Origin: Pilatotrama ljubarskyi
Taxonomy: Eukaryota; Basidiomycota; Agaricomycetes; Polyporales; Polyporaceae
Reading direction: 5' to 3'
Assembly: GCA_022385805.1 (NCBI GenBank)
Contig: MU277775.1
Coordinates: 5,909 to 69,908, forward strand
DNA: 64,000 nucleotides
Shown here: positions 23,248 through 34,328 of the stretch, in pieces
How positions within the stretch are numbered: position 1 is the first letter of the stretch
How the letters are laid out: every line of letters starts with the position of its first letter
The notes under the pieces: generated by a model
The model's input: the letters and a program-made list of their open reading frames with translations, nothing else
Database searches by the model: none
What the model was told of the DNA's origin: nothing
Position numbers and translations under genes: made by a program

Positions 23248-26016
23248 TCACCAAGGCCCGGCGGAGACGCTCCCCCAGCCACTCTCCGTGCTCGCCGCGA
23301 CAGAACGCACGTCGTCGTCCTCCGCAGCGCGTGCAGCAGTGGCAGCCTTCGCAGCGTCCATATTCCTCTCGTCCTCCTCGTCCATCTGGTCCGCCCATGA
23401 CCCGCGTGGTGCCCCCGCAGAGCCCGCAACGCTCGGCGGGCGGCCCCAGTTGTCCATCTCCCTCGCTGAAACGGTGGAGCGCGCATCGTCCCCGCCCCCG
23501 TCCCCATCGGCCACGACGCTGCGCGCGGACACGCTCCAGCTCGCGTTGTTCCTGCGCACGGAGGACGCGGAGATGGACGGGGGCTTGCCCCACGCGCCCC
23601 ATTCGCGCTGGGATGCGTTAGGCGGCTGCGCACGCTCGTGGTTCACGTCGTCCGCTTCGCTCGGCGCGGAGACGCTCCAGCTTTCGTTGTTACGACGCAC
23701 GGACGACGCAGAGATGGACGGAGCCTTTCCCCACGCACCCCAATCGCGCCTAGGTGCGCCCGATGTCATTCCTCCCGCGCGATCGTCCGGAGCGTCGTCG
23801 CCCGCGGGAGGAGCCTCGCTCCCTGCGACGCTCCAGCTGTCCTTGTTGCGGCGCACAGAGGACGCGGAGATGGACGGGGCCCTGCCCCACGCGCCGTAAG
23901 CACGCTCAGCAGCAGGAGCGGGTGGACGGGCAGCATGTGCAGTAGTAGGTGCCTTGAGACGCCCTTTGCCCTTCGTGATCTTGACGGGCGCACCCCACGG
24001 GCCCTCAGAGAGGTTTCCCCACCCACTTCCCTCAGACCGGGCGTCGTTCTCCATGCGCCGAGACGGGGTGGGTGTGAGCCGTCCGTCGCCGTCGCCAGCT
24101 GGGGGAGGAGAGATAGGCCCAGGCCCGGATGAAGCGGACGCGTTGCGCTGGAGGTGAGGCGGCATCTGCCTCGTCGACGACCCGGAGCCCGGGGGCGGAG
24201 GCGGCGCACCCGTCTTCAAGTGTGCAGGAGGCGCGCGTGCAGCGGACGCGGGCGCTCCTGCGCGGAGGTGTGGGGGTGGCTGACGCATCGACGCACTCGG
24301 GGCAGGCGACACGCTCCCGCTTCCGGAGGGAGCGCTCTTGAAGAATGAGTTCTTGCCCTTCTTCTTCGCGTTCTTCTCGCGGCGCGCCTGCGCCTCCGCG
24401 CGCTCCTTCTCGAGCGCCTGCCGCCGCTCCTCGCGCTTCTTCTCGCGGTCGCGCGCGGCGGCGACGCGGCAGATGCCCTTCCTGCACACGACGTTGTGCT
24501 CGGGGCAGATCTCCGGATTGTCGTTGGGGCCGTCAGAATCGTACTGGTCATCATCCTCATCAAGCTCCGCGTCTTTGGGGGATGGACCCTTGCTGCTGGG
24601 GCCGTCCTCTGACTTCTGCACGAAGACGTCGCTCGCACGCGGCATGGACGCGAAATCGAAGTCTACCGCAGGCCCAACAGGGCCGACGTCCCCGGCTTCA
24701 TCACCATCGCCGCCTACGGATCCACCGCAGACACTGTAGTAGTAGTCCTCGCCGTCGTCCATAGAGAGCTCGGCAAAGGCGCGCTCGATGCGGTCCCCAG
24801 CGACCATGACGGTCCCATTGGGCGCAGATTCTGCGGGGGTCGCTGGAGGGACGTCGTCGCCGCTAGCAGAGCCAGAGCTCGTCGGCGTCTCGAGAGGAGA
24901 GTTGGACCGGTGCGATGGAGGTGCGCCCCAGGCGCTGCCGCTACCTGCCGAATACTGCGAGGAACCAGAGGACGAGCCACCGCGAGTGATGCCGGGAGGA
25001 AGGCCGGGAGGCGTCAGAGGAGCAGTCGCGTTGTTCCCTGCAGAGTGCAGGATGTGATTGAGAAGCGCCCTTCGCGGACGATGGAGTGGTACTCACATGC
25101 ATCGCGAGAGAGGGTCCGAGTGGCTGAGCTCGCCCGTGAACCCGCATCAGAGGCCGTCGAGGAGTTGGACGCGGTACGAGTAGCAGCTGGCGGGACCAAG
25201 ACCGGGGGCACTCCCCGCGTCCATGCAGTCACTGGACGCGGCGCGTCCTGGCGTTGCCTCCACACTTGCCACTCGGGGGTACCGACTGCTCGAGGTCAGT
25301 GACTCGCCTTTGAGTATCGCAGAAGGTACGTGCCTACTGGCATGGGCTCTGGAGGAGGAGGCGGGAAGTCATTGCGCGGAAGCGGTCGACACAGAGAGTT
25401 GTGGATGACATCCTTCACAGGCGGCAGGTTGCACCAATGCGTCGCAGGGTACGGCGAGACGAACTTGGACGCTCTAAGGACGTTGAGCTGCGCTCGCGAG
25501 CAAGATGCGCGGCTGCTTACGCTTTGCTCTTAAACCACTTGTCCTGGACGTCTATACGCTTCCAACCTATGTCGTATCGTTAGATGGGGACGGGGTCTGA
25601 ACTATATCCAGACGTACCGTTCTTCTGCACCACGCGATCGGAGTTGTACGTGCAGTAATACATCTTCGAAACGAACTTTGCTTCATCCCTGGGATCGATA
25701 AGGAATTCGGACCACTTGTGCGCGCCGAGCAAACGCTTGAAGTCAGGAAAGGTCTCGTCGATCTCAACGATCACGCTGCCCGGGGACTAGCGCAAATCAG
25801 ACGCGTCGACCCGCGTTACAGCAGGCGAGAACGTACCGTAGGCTTGTGGTAGAACGCACGGAAGTACAGAGGGTCTTGAGTGCATGCTGCGATCCATCGC
25901 GCAAACTCCTTGCGGTGTTGCTCCAGTTCCATGTTCGGATGGGCGGGGTACGGATTGACGACGGTGAGATACTTGGCATCGTCGATGAGCTCCGGGGTCT
26001 TTGCGCGTTTGGGCAT
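23248..26016 (-). CDS. MPKRA-family disordered protein, paralog A
   Basis: Function unknown; paralogous to the gene at 27363 in the opposite orientation. The N-terminal exons (25837-26016, 25618-25786, 25521-25566, 25338-25473) encode a conserved globular region: MPKRAKTPE, LTVVNPYPAHPN, ARWIAACTQ, AFYHKP and WKRIDVQDKWFKSKA, then NSLCRPLPRND. The rest is disordered and has a short Cys/His motif, CPEHNVVCRKGICRVAAARD, followed by a strongly charged helix. MPPHLQ and PPPHL motifs also occur. Near the C-terminus a unit of about 25 residues (WGAWGKAPSISASSVRRNNE) is repeated three times at 23.54-23.91 kb. The junction between exons 4 and 5 near 25.3 kb is not certain. The final Trp codon runs directly into GTGAGT-like sequence at the stop, so an additional 3' exon is conceivable. 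Confidence 0.75.
23540..23910 (-). repeat. three diverged in-frame repeats in paralog A
   Basis: Three copies, at about 23550-23612, 23685-23748 and 23843-23900, each encode a W-G-A-W/PSISASSVRRN unit with SWSV at its end. Spacing is about 135-155 bp. Paralog B lacks them, so they arose or expanded after the duplication. Confidence 0.7.
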
Positions 26017-27362
26017 GTCGCTGGCACTCCTCGTCTGGGAGTGCACTGCTCGAGATGCGTGTGCTGGCAGAGAGGTAGAGGGAGGTGGCCGGAGCGAGGC
26101 ACCGTCGGCGAGGGTGCATATAACTGTGGGGTAAATCGCTGCGGTAAGTGCGATAGAGGAATGATAACAACCTGATCAGATCGACATTACCGAAGACTTA
26201 CACGCCTGTGCTTCGAGAAGTAAGTCGTATAATTAGCGCGAGCTTCTCTTACCGCTGCCACCAACTTCGTTGTGAACGCGACTCTTCTCTGTGAACTCGA
26301 CAATCTCTACTGGGACTCATCACCAATGGCAGCATATCTAATGCGCCATTCTGGCGAGGATGGTGGCGGCAATCCCGAGCTATAACTCGCCTGTAAGAGG
26401 CCGGTGGTGCTGCATCGTCGACTGATGGCTGCGGCAACTGACACTGTTCGTACGCGCGACATGACCTCGGAACATTGAGAGGCACGACCCATGCGGCCTT
26501 CCTGCAGCATGTGAGCAACAGCCCGAGCGTGTCTGCACAGGACTGCATCCAGTCCTAAGATGGCCGTACCTACAAGTTAGGGGTTCCTGCTGCTCCGATG
26601 CTGACAGTATGCGCTGGTCCATACCGCTCAATCAACCTCAAGGAGGCGTCCGGCGGTGGCCTAGGTGAGATGACTGTGCTGCTGCTTCAGCCATCATGCA
26701 GCTCATCGACTGAATGTCAAGAAGAGGAGACCATGCCCACTAGCCAATAACGGATCTCCTACCCGACTTGGGACTCGCGAAGGATGCTTACAGCTCTGCT
26801 GCTTGCATGCGACCTGGTTAACATGGCGCGGAGAAGTAAGCCACTGCATATCGGCGGTCCAAGCGGTGAGCACGTCATGGTCAAAGAGCAAAGCGGTTAG
26901 ACAGCGAAATCACGAGTGGCTCACCTGCCTCTTCAAGGTGTTCTATTGTTCCCGGTATAACACGTAGGTCCGACCATCAGATCTTCAGAATGCCTTGCAA
27001 GCCCGCGTTCAACAGAATCAAGAAGCTTGAGCTATCTGCTGAAGCCCGACCTTGCGAGTCCTGCGAACTCCCTTGACTGACGCTGTGACCGAAGGATAAT
27101 GCCAGTTCAATCATCTCGCTTTGCGCCTTCTCTATGCGATCCATTCGCACAGCTTTGCTCGCTTTGACCCTCCTCTTCGCCTTTCACGGGCCCTCGCCAC
27201 TACCAGGTCTCTTTGCGCTGGCCCGATGCGCCGCGGGCTGCACCATCACAATGCGGCAGGTCAAAGTACTGCAAACCTGCGGCCGTATAACAGGCTGCAT
27301 GGAGGACGCAGTTCCCCAACAACCGACGACCGACAACTTTTGTGCCACCGACCCCGCCTATC
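26017..27362. other. 1.35-kb bidirectional promoter between paralogs
   Basis: Separates the divergent start codons of the two MPKRA-family paralogs. No coding exon supported. Symmetric control of both genes from this region is possible but not visible as a clear inverted duplication. Confidence 0.4.
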
Positions 27363-29153
27363 ATGCCGAAGCGCGCCCCGACTCCTCCGCCCGCCGATGA
27401 CACGCGGTTCTTCACCGTGGTGAACCCGTACCCCGAGCAGCCGTATCTAGCGCTCGAGGACAGCAAGATCTTCGCCCGGTGGATCGCGTGTATCATCGGG
27501 CAGGAGCATCTCCTCGCGTTCTATCACAAGCCCAAGTCCCCGAACGTGGTCATCATCGAAACCTCGAAGTTCGGGCCTGACTTCAATCGCCTGACGGGAG
27601 AGCACCGCTGGCAAGAATTTCTACAGAAACCCTGCGCGAGTGAGAGGCACGAAGCGTCGCGCATCTTCCCTTGTACGCTCACGACGACTCGTGCGATGGA
27701 GAAGACAGGTGAGTACACTTGCATGCCTTTGTGCCACGCCCCCCTGACTTGAGACATCAGGATGGATCTGCCGCGATATACCGATGTCCTGGTTCAAGAG
27801 GTGGTCGCCGGACAACGATAGGTAAGCGATCCATTCCACTTGCAGTATGTCTGTATACTGAGCATGGTGTGCTCTAGCTGCGTTGTCTATCCGTATCCAC
27901 AATCTCGTTACTGCTCCCCTCCGTCCGAGGACGTTACCCGCTACCCTCTCTGCCGGCCCATCCCACGAAACAGAGCCGAAGAAAAGTCTGACATGGCTCG
28001 CAAGCCACTGCTTACACTGGCTTCGCGCGGTGCCACATCTTCCTGCGCGTCCTCAGACGCAGACCCATCCACACCCTCCACGTCCGACTTCTCGGACTAT
28101 CCCCTCACGCCACCTCCCGAACGTGCCGAGACCATCCGGCGCTTTGTTCCCGCCATCCATGGCTGCGACACACCCAGAGCTAGCTGCATCGTCGTCGACC
28201 TCTCCGCAGTCCGCTCACCGCAGTCAATTGCTGCAGTGGACGACGATGCGGATGATGACGAGAGCGCGCAGGCGGCGAAGAACCTGTGCAAAACGCACGG
28301 CGCGCTGTGCGTGAGCGGCATTTGCAAGGAATGCGCGGCGCGCAAGCGTGAAGCCAAGTTCGCGGAACGTACACGCCAGCGCGAGGCGGAGCGTAGCCAC
28401 CGTGGGCGCGGGCGCGGCTGGGGTCCCAAACAGAGTCGTCAGCATGAGCACGATGCGCGCAAGGACGGACCTGGACGCAGTACGGAGATGCCTCCGCACC
28501 TGCAGAGCCAGAATGCTGTTGCGAAGGGCGCGGACCCACGCTCACGCCTCAGGGAGGAGATCCGCGTTGAGATGGCGAATCGCAAGCGCATTGCGAAGTC
28601 CGTCGCTTCAACCGCTACGCGCGCGATGCCTGCACATCTGCTCAAGGGCTCGAACTCGAGTCAAGTGCCGAGGATCATCAAGCCCGTCATCTCCGCCAGC
28701 TCCTCCACCACTTCCATATCTTCTGCATCTGTGTCAACACGCACGTCTTCCGACGACAGCCTCTCGGAATCTAGCATCACCCCTCCGTCCTCGGTCCTGG
28801 ATGTCTCTGAGGACGCGCATTCCCTTTGTTCCAGTCCTACCGACGACACAAAGAGCAACAGTCTTTTCGGGCCCGAGCCTGAGCTGCAGGCGCGCCAAGA
28901 GTGTCAGCGCGGACCTTGGGGCCCCAGCGTGGATTGGCGAGCGTACGCCAGAATCCCGGAGGGCGACGCGCGGTCTGTCGCTACCGGCGCGACAGATGAT
29001 GCCTTTGGCAACCCTTGGAAACACGTCCCGTCGATGCGTCCTGCGCCGTTGAAATGGGCCGACGACGTTGAGGAGGCGTTCTCGGATGCCTCAGGAGGCG
29101 TGAGGGCTGCTTGGGACGATGATGAATCGAGCGAGGACGAGGAGCCCTTCTGA
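27363..29153 (+). CDS. MPKRA-family disordered protein, paralog B
   Basis: Function unknown; partner of paralog A, with which it shares N-terminus, intron positions and the Cys/His motif. Three exons (27363-27708, 27761-27821, 27878-29153) give 560 residues. Conserved pieces are MPKRAPTPP, TVVNPYPEQP, ARWIACI, FYHKPKSPN, GWICRDIPMSWFKRW, CVVYPYPQSRYC and YPLCRPIPRN. The Cys/His motif reads CKTHGALCVSGICKECAARK and is followed by a basic helix. MPPHLQ and MPAHLLKG resemble the proline/histidine motifs of paralog A. The second half is Ser/Thr-rich and the extreme C-terminus is acidic (DDDESSEDEEPF). The shared C-x2-H-x4-C-x3-GIC pattern could bind a metal; that is inference. Confidence 0.8.
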
Positions 29154-29322
29154 ACCAGTCACTTATGTAGTAGAAAGTCATCGTCGCACGTCTCTGCCTT
29201 CCCGGCACCCGCAGTCTGTATACCGCTCTGGACTGCATGAATGATATCCTAGCACCTATGTCCATGATGATAAATGAGCATGCTACCCATGCTATCCACA
29301 CACCGACAAGTTCGAACTCTGT

Positions 29323-29715
29323 TCAGTCCACGTTCTCCCCGTGGTTCTTCAGCCACCGACGGACGACGTTCTGCATCGGGCACGCCGTGGACTCCCCCTT
29401 CCCGTCGGTCTCCTTGTACATGTTCCAGCAGCACTTGTACAGCTTGCGGACGTGGTCGTCGCATTTCTCTGGGCTGTACGTGTTCTTGTTCAGACATGAC
29501 TGCAGTGCGCAAGCTGCAGAGAAGGACGAGAAATCAGCTCTCTTTGCACCAATAGATTGACACATTGCAGTATACCTTCCGCTTGACATGGCGGGTCGGA
29601 AGACTACAATGCATCCAGTCAGTAAACAGTGCAACTATCGGGGCAGCATCCGATGTAGACACTGCTGTTGTAGTCCTCGATGAGCGTAACGAGATGCATT
29701 CCCTACCTTGGCCAT
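29323..29715 (-). CDS. CMC4: CMC4-like twin-cysteine mitochondrial protein
   Basis: Small intermembrane-space protein imported by the Mia40 disulfide relay and associated with cytochrome c oxidase assembly. Three exons (29707-29715, 29576-29603, 29323-29513) join to exactly 75 residues. The first coding exon is only 9 nt (Met-Ala-Lys). The fold is the twin-Cys helical hairpin: PPCQAEACALQSCLNKN, SPEKCDDHVRKLYKCC, then STACPMQNVVRRWLKNH. The cysteine spacing matches Cmc4 proteins of yeast and animals. It is convergent with MPKRA paralog B, with about 170 bp between the two stops. Confidence 0.9.
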
Positions 29716-30768
29716 TTCTGATTCACTAACGCAAAGGTTTGTTTGAGATGCTGTCCTATAAAGCTTCGATATGAGGGTTTACAGGGCCCGGTTGGGTGTC
29801 TGGCGTGATAGTCAAGTTCATCGAGAGTCTCAAGCGTCTACACCTGGCAGTGGCCCTCTGAGTCGCCTCCCATGACGCCATCATGGGCGCTTCGCCGTCT
29901 CAATAATGGGAAGGTGGGACCCTCCTTGACCCCCTCCTCAAACCAAGCCAGCTCTCCCCGCAACCCCCCGCACCCCTTATGTCTTCATACAGCATACGCG
30001 AGTCATAAACCACATTGCTTACTACCACCTGGCGCGGAGGCAGCTAGCCCCAACACCATCAGCGTCGCTGCATCACTGATGAATATTGTCATACATCGGA
30101 GGTTCGGTAAGGTGGGTGGATAACTTCACGACTTTCACGTCTGCGATATGAAGGCCGAGGACCTACGGACGACAGCGGTCTCATCCGGTGAGTTGGTTGT
30201 AGGAGGTGGGCGACACGAACACCGCCAAACTAGTCTTGCCTCCAGCCACGTCGTCAGGTCGGCCCGACGGAGGAGACTTCAAATACACAGATCCAGTTTG
30301 ACTTCAAGCCGAAACCCCGATCCTTGGACAGCATCCCGTGGTACCTCGTCGCATCAACGCCCGGTCCGAGTCGGAGGGACACGGACTATGCGCTCGTCTG
30401 AAGACGTCGCTGGCATTTCGGAGACCAGCGTGCTACGGTGAGATGGTAGGTTTGCGGTGAACGCGCCTGTCGGACAATTCGCAAGGCCACTGCTGCGGCA
30501 CGGTAACTACTATCCGGGCAAGTCCCATCGTGAGACATCACAACATCAGCCCATGGCCAGTGACGAGCGCGCACGGCCAACGCTGAGGCGGTGATAGCGC
30601 AGGTTTGATATAGAGGTCTGTTTCTCATCAGCGTGCCTCTTCCTCTTTCCGTTCCTTGAGCTCTTCCTGCAGAGCCAATTTTTTCGGCTTTTCTCTTCCT
30701 GGCTCTGCGTGCACTCCTTTGGAGCACGGGGTCTTCAGTGAGTAGTCAGTTGTCGATTGCACAGCCTC
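29716..30768. other. 1-kb intergenic region
   Basis: Divergent spacer between CMC4 and a plus-strand membrane protein gene. I see no supported gene; the minus-strand frame at 30386-30727 is arginine-rich and has no recognisable motif. Confidence 0.35.
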
Positions 30769-32014
30769 ATGGTAAGTGTCAGCTTAATCCCCTGAAATCA
30801 TCTCCTAACGCAGAGGGAACGAGCAGGTATCTACTGGATGGCGGACTGCAGCCACCGTCATCATCATCATTATAGGAGCAGCGATGCTCACATTCGGTGT
30901 ATTCCTCTGGCGGCGCCAGAGGATGCTACGTCGCGCAGCGCAGCATCCGGAGATGCAGCAGCGCTTCATGAGCTCTTACGCCGGGGATCTCGAAGCACAC
31001 ACACCACTATTATACAGCGACATCACCCCTCCACTCCCCCCGAAGACGCTACCGTCCTCACACCAAAGGGCTCCCTCCGGAGCAGTCGACGAGTTGGGGT
31101 TCAAGCTGCGCGTGCCGCCCGCGCGTGTACCGGTCCCTCCGATGCCTGTTCGGTCCCCAGCCCCAGATACGAGAGAGGTCTGTGTATCTCGCAGCGACCC
31201 AGAAGCTGCAATGCCGATGCCGGAGCCGTCTGCACTCCATAAGCTATTCCCCAGTGCCGCCCTGCTGCAATTTCCTCGTGTGCAGTTCTCGCGGACTAAC
31301 ACCCGTGTCGGACGCCTCCCTTCTCTCCACATTCAGTTCCTCCGCGAGTCAGAACAGGTCGTCTCTTCCCCCATGCATGGTCTTCCCGATCCCGACAAGC
31401 GCATTAGCCTTCCAGAGAGCACCGTATCAGCTCCATCAACACTGAGTCGACCCTTTGCAACCATGGCCAAATCTCCCCTACCCCCGCTCGAGCCGCTTGA
31501 GCCTATATCCCCGATATCCATCACACGGTCGTCGCCAACGAGCGTGTCCAAGACAGACCGGAGCGACTCGGTAGGGAGCATAGGGCACAACCTCTTCACA
31601 CGCAAGGCGTCCGCAGAGGACATGTCCTGCGCCGCCTTCTCACGGAACCCGTCCCAGCAGAGCCGGCTGTCGCCTGGCACCATCGTCCGCGGGAACGGCT
31701 CGGCCTCGTCGGCGTCATCGGGTTCCTCCCAAGCACTACTGAGGAGGGCGACGACGTGGACCCCGAACGTGCTCGCGAGCTACTCGCCGTGGAAGGGTGT
31801 CGTGCAGGAGAACGGTTGGGCGGTGGACGGGCAGCAGTCTGGGGAGGCGGGGCCGTCGAGGGTGGAGTCGCCTGGCGGGCAGATACGCGTGGCGGACGCG
31901 TATAGGCCGATGCCTACGTTGACGGAGACGGCTGAGAACGTCGCTGCAGCCACTATGCCGCGGCCATTACCAGCTGAACCGCCGTCGACTGCACATTCGA
32001 ATCCGGGTACATGA
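30769..32014 (+). CDS. single-pass membrane protein with long Ser/Pro-rich cytosolic tail
   Basis: Not recognised as a known family. The main exon (30827-32014) begins with VSTGWRTAATV and a membrane helix (VIIIIIGAAMLTFGVFLW) followed at once by basic residues (RRQRMLRR), predicting an outside or lumenal N-terminus and a cytosolic tail. The tail of about 350 residues is rich in Ser, Pro and Thr, with short PPLPP and SP clusters that could be phosphorylation or SH3/WW sites. The start is inferred: an ATG at 30769-30771 directly abuts a GTAAGT donor, and splicing to 30827 keeps phase and gives 396 residues with a 3-nt first coding exon. A shorter product from the Met at 30884 would cut the membrane helix. 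Similar proteins are common in polypores. Confidence 0.6.
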
Positions 32015-32199
32015 AGCCGCTGGGCGGGACTGGTCTGCTATCTTGCTGGGACTTATACCTTCATGTATCATACTAGATTGAGATTGAACTGGACATTCAA
32101 TACCTCTGTTCATTGTTCATCTCCAAGCGACCATGAAGTGCAGGAGCAAACCTCGTAGTACATCCAGTATCGCTGTGGCGCGCCGCAACAGAAGCATTT

Positions 32200-33980
32200 A
32201 TGGGCGCTCCGAGAGTCCCGGAGTCCGTCGCCACTAGCCAGCAGCGGACGCGGGCGCTCCGTGCAACAGCTCTCTCCTCGACCTCCATGGTCCTCCAATT
32301 CGTGTACAGCGCTGTGAGCGCTGTCCTACCACCCAAATACTGGCCTCATGCTCTGGTCTCGGCGAATGTACTTCTTGTGATATATGCTTACGCGCAGGGC
32401 AGGCCAACCACACGCGAGCGCGACTTGCATGCGCGAGTAATCCTGCTCACGGTGAGTGTCCATGCATCGCCAGTGTATGGACGGGCAGATATGCGTGTCC
32501 AGCCGTTTTAGATCCTGGGCCCTTTCACATGGGTACACTGCGAGCGCAGTGCAGGAGCGGGACACGGCGTGCAGCCTACGAAGAGGACTCGGTCCATGAA
32601 CTGAAGCGCGATGCTAAGAGTGACGATGCTAACGTGGTGTTGCAGGGCCCATTCACACCATTAGGTCTCGTCACGCTCACCGCGCTAGCAAGGCGCGGCG
32701 CACACATCATCGCGCTATCACCATATCCTCTCTCCCACCCAGTCCCAGCCTTGATCCTCTCCCTCCTCCGCTCGACGACGAAGAACGAGAACATATTCGC
32801 GGAGCACTGCGACTTAGATTCTCCAACCTCCATCCGCAAGTTTTGCACGTCATTCCTTACCGGAAACGAGACCCGTTTGGACGCGCTCGTCTTTGCGCAT
32901 GAATACCCAAGCATAGGTCGGATATGGTTCTTCGGCGGACAAGCACGCCGTGACAAGGAGGAACGGGAGGAGCGACAGCGAGAGTCGGCATCGCTCGCGT
33001 CGTTCCTTCTCGCCACACTGCTCCTGCCAGCACTACTCGTTGCCCCTGTGGAGCGTGACATCCGCATCGTCCACGTAGTCAACCCCTTCTACGCAGCGGC
33101 ACTTCCGGCCTTCCCTTCCTTCCTAAACTCAAAGCCTTCTTCCAAGCCGGAAACCCGACCGCTTATCATCGCCGAAGGTCTCCGCGCCCTCCGCACCGCC
33201 GTCCTTAGCCGTCACCTCCAACGTATTCTAGACTCACTCCCCAACCGTGCTGCCGACCCTAAGACCAAACCGACAGAGCCGCCCGCACCGCACCCATCAA
33301 ACATCATCTCTGTTTCTGCCTGCCCAGGCATCAGCCGCAAAGATACTGTTGCACCATTGCTCGGAGCGAACGAGCGTGCATGGTCCCTCCCCTACCTCGT
33401 GCTGTTCCTCCCATTGATGCTGGTGACGAAGTCGTCCGAGTCGGCACTGCAGACCCTATTGCATGTGCTGTTCCTCCCTACGCCTCTCAAGCGTGCGCAG
33501 GCGAAGGTCAACGCTGCTGCAGACGAGGAGAAGAAGGCGGAGGCGGAGCGGGCTGCTTCCAAGCCAGCGGAGGAACAGGAGGCGGAGCCGAGGAGGACGG
33601 GCAACGTGGAGGTGCTCAAGCCCGGCGCTCTTTACCGGGAGTGTGCCATTGTCCAGATTGACGTGCCACGTCCGCCCGAGCCGGCGCCTGAAGAGAACAA
33701 GAAAGGCAAGGGACGTGCGGAGACGACGCTGGAGGATGACGGCGAGTATGGCGGGGAGGCGGTGGGAAGAGCTGTTTGGGAGTGGTACGAGGCGCGCTTG
33801 AAGGAGTGGGAGGCTAGAGACGCTGAACGCGTTAAGGCGGAAGAAACAGCCGCAGCCAAGGAGAAGGCGGAAGCAGAGGCCAGCACGAAGGAGACGTCCG
33901 ACACCAAGGCGAAGGAGGGGCAGACCGTTGCATCAGCCCCGGAGGTGGCCCAGACAGCGACTCTTACCGAACGATCATAA
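32200..33980 (+). CDS. SDR-like Rossmann protein lacking the usual catalytic pair (DUF1776-like)
   Basis: Two exons (32200-32451, 32646-33980) give 528 residues. An N-terminal membrane segment (WPHALVSANVLLVIYAYA) precedes a Rossmann core beginning ARVILLTGPFTPLGLVTL, formed exactly at the splice junction. It continues with RRGAHIIALSPYPLS, CDLDSPTSIRKFC and IRIVHVVNPFYAAALPAF. The YxxxK active-site pair of short-chain dehydrogenases is not evident; the corresponding helix reads AEGLRALRTAVLSRHLQ. A second hydrophobic segment (LPYLVLFLPLMLV) and a highly charged Glu/Lys/Ala coiled coil end the protein. This resembles fungal DUF1776/YSC83-type proteins, which are membrane-associated and of unclear function. 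A Met at 32287 is an alternative start. Confidence 0.75.
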
Positions 33981-34328
33981 TGTCCCGTTGGTGGTACGTC
34001 CATATACCAATACATTTGGCTTTCAACACGCACTCCAGATTGCTTCAGTTTGACATCGCGCCTCCTCTCGACCCGTCCGTAGGCTACGGCACCGATGGGT
34101 CGCCATGCAGCTGTGTGTCGGGCAGTGATGCATTACTGCTGCGTATCACCCGTTGCACGGGGCGCATGGCTCAAAAAGCCCACTGCGTGCTCGCTGTTGC
34201 CCCGGTTGACCCCCTCACCGTTCACGCCCGTCCTCTTTCGGTCCTCTGGCAGGCCTCCGCCGTTCGTTCACTCTCCCGTCTCGTCAACCGCTGTTCTTGG
34301 TTCGTCAGACAGCTAGAAGCCGTCCAGT

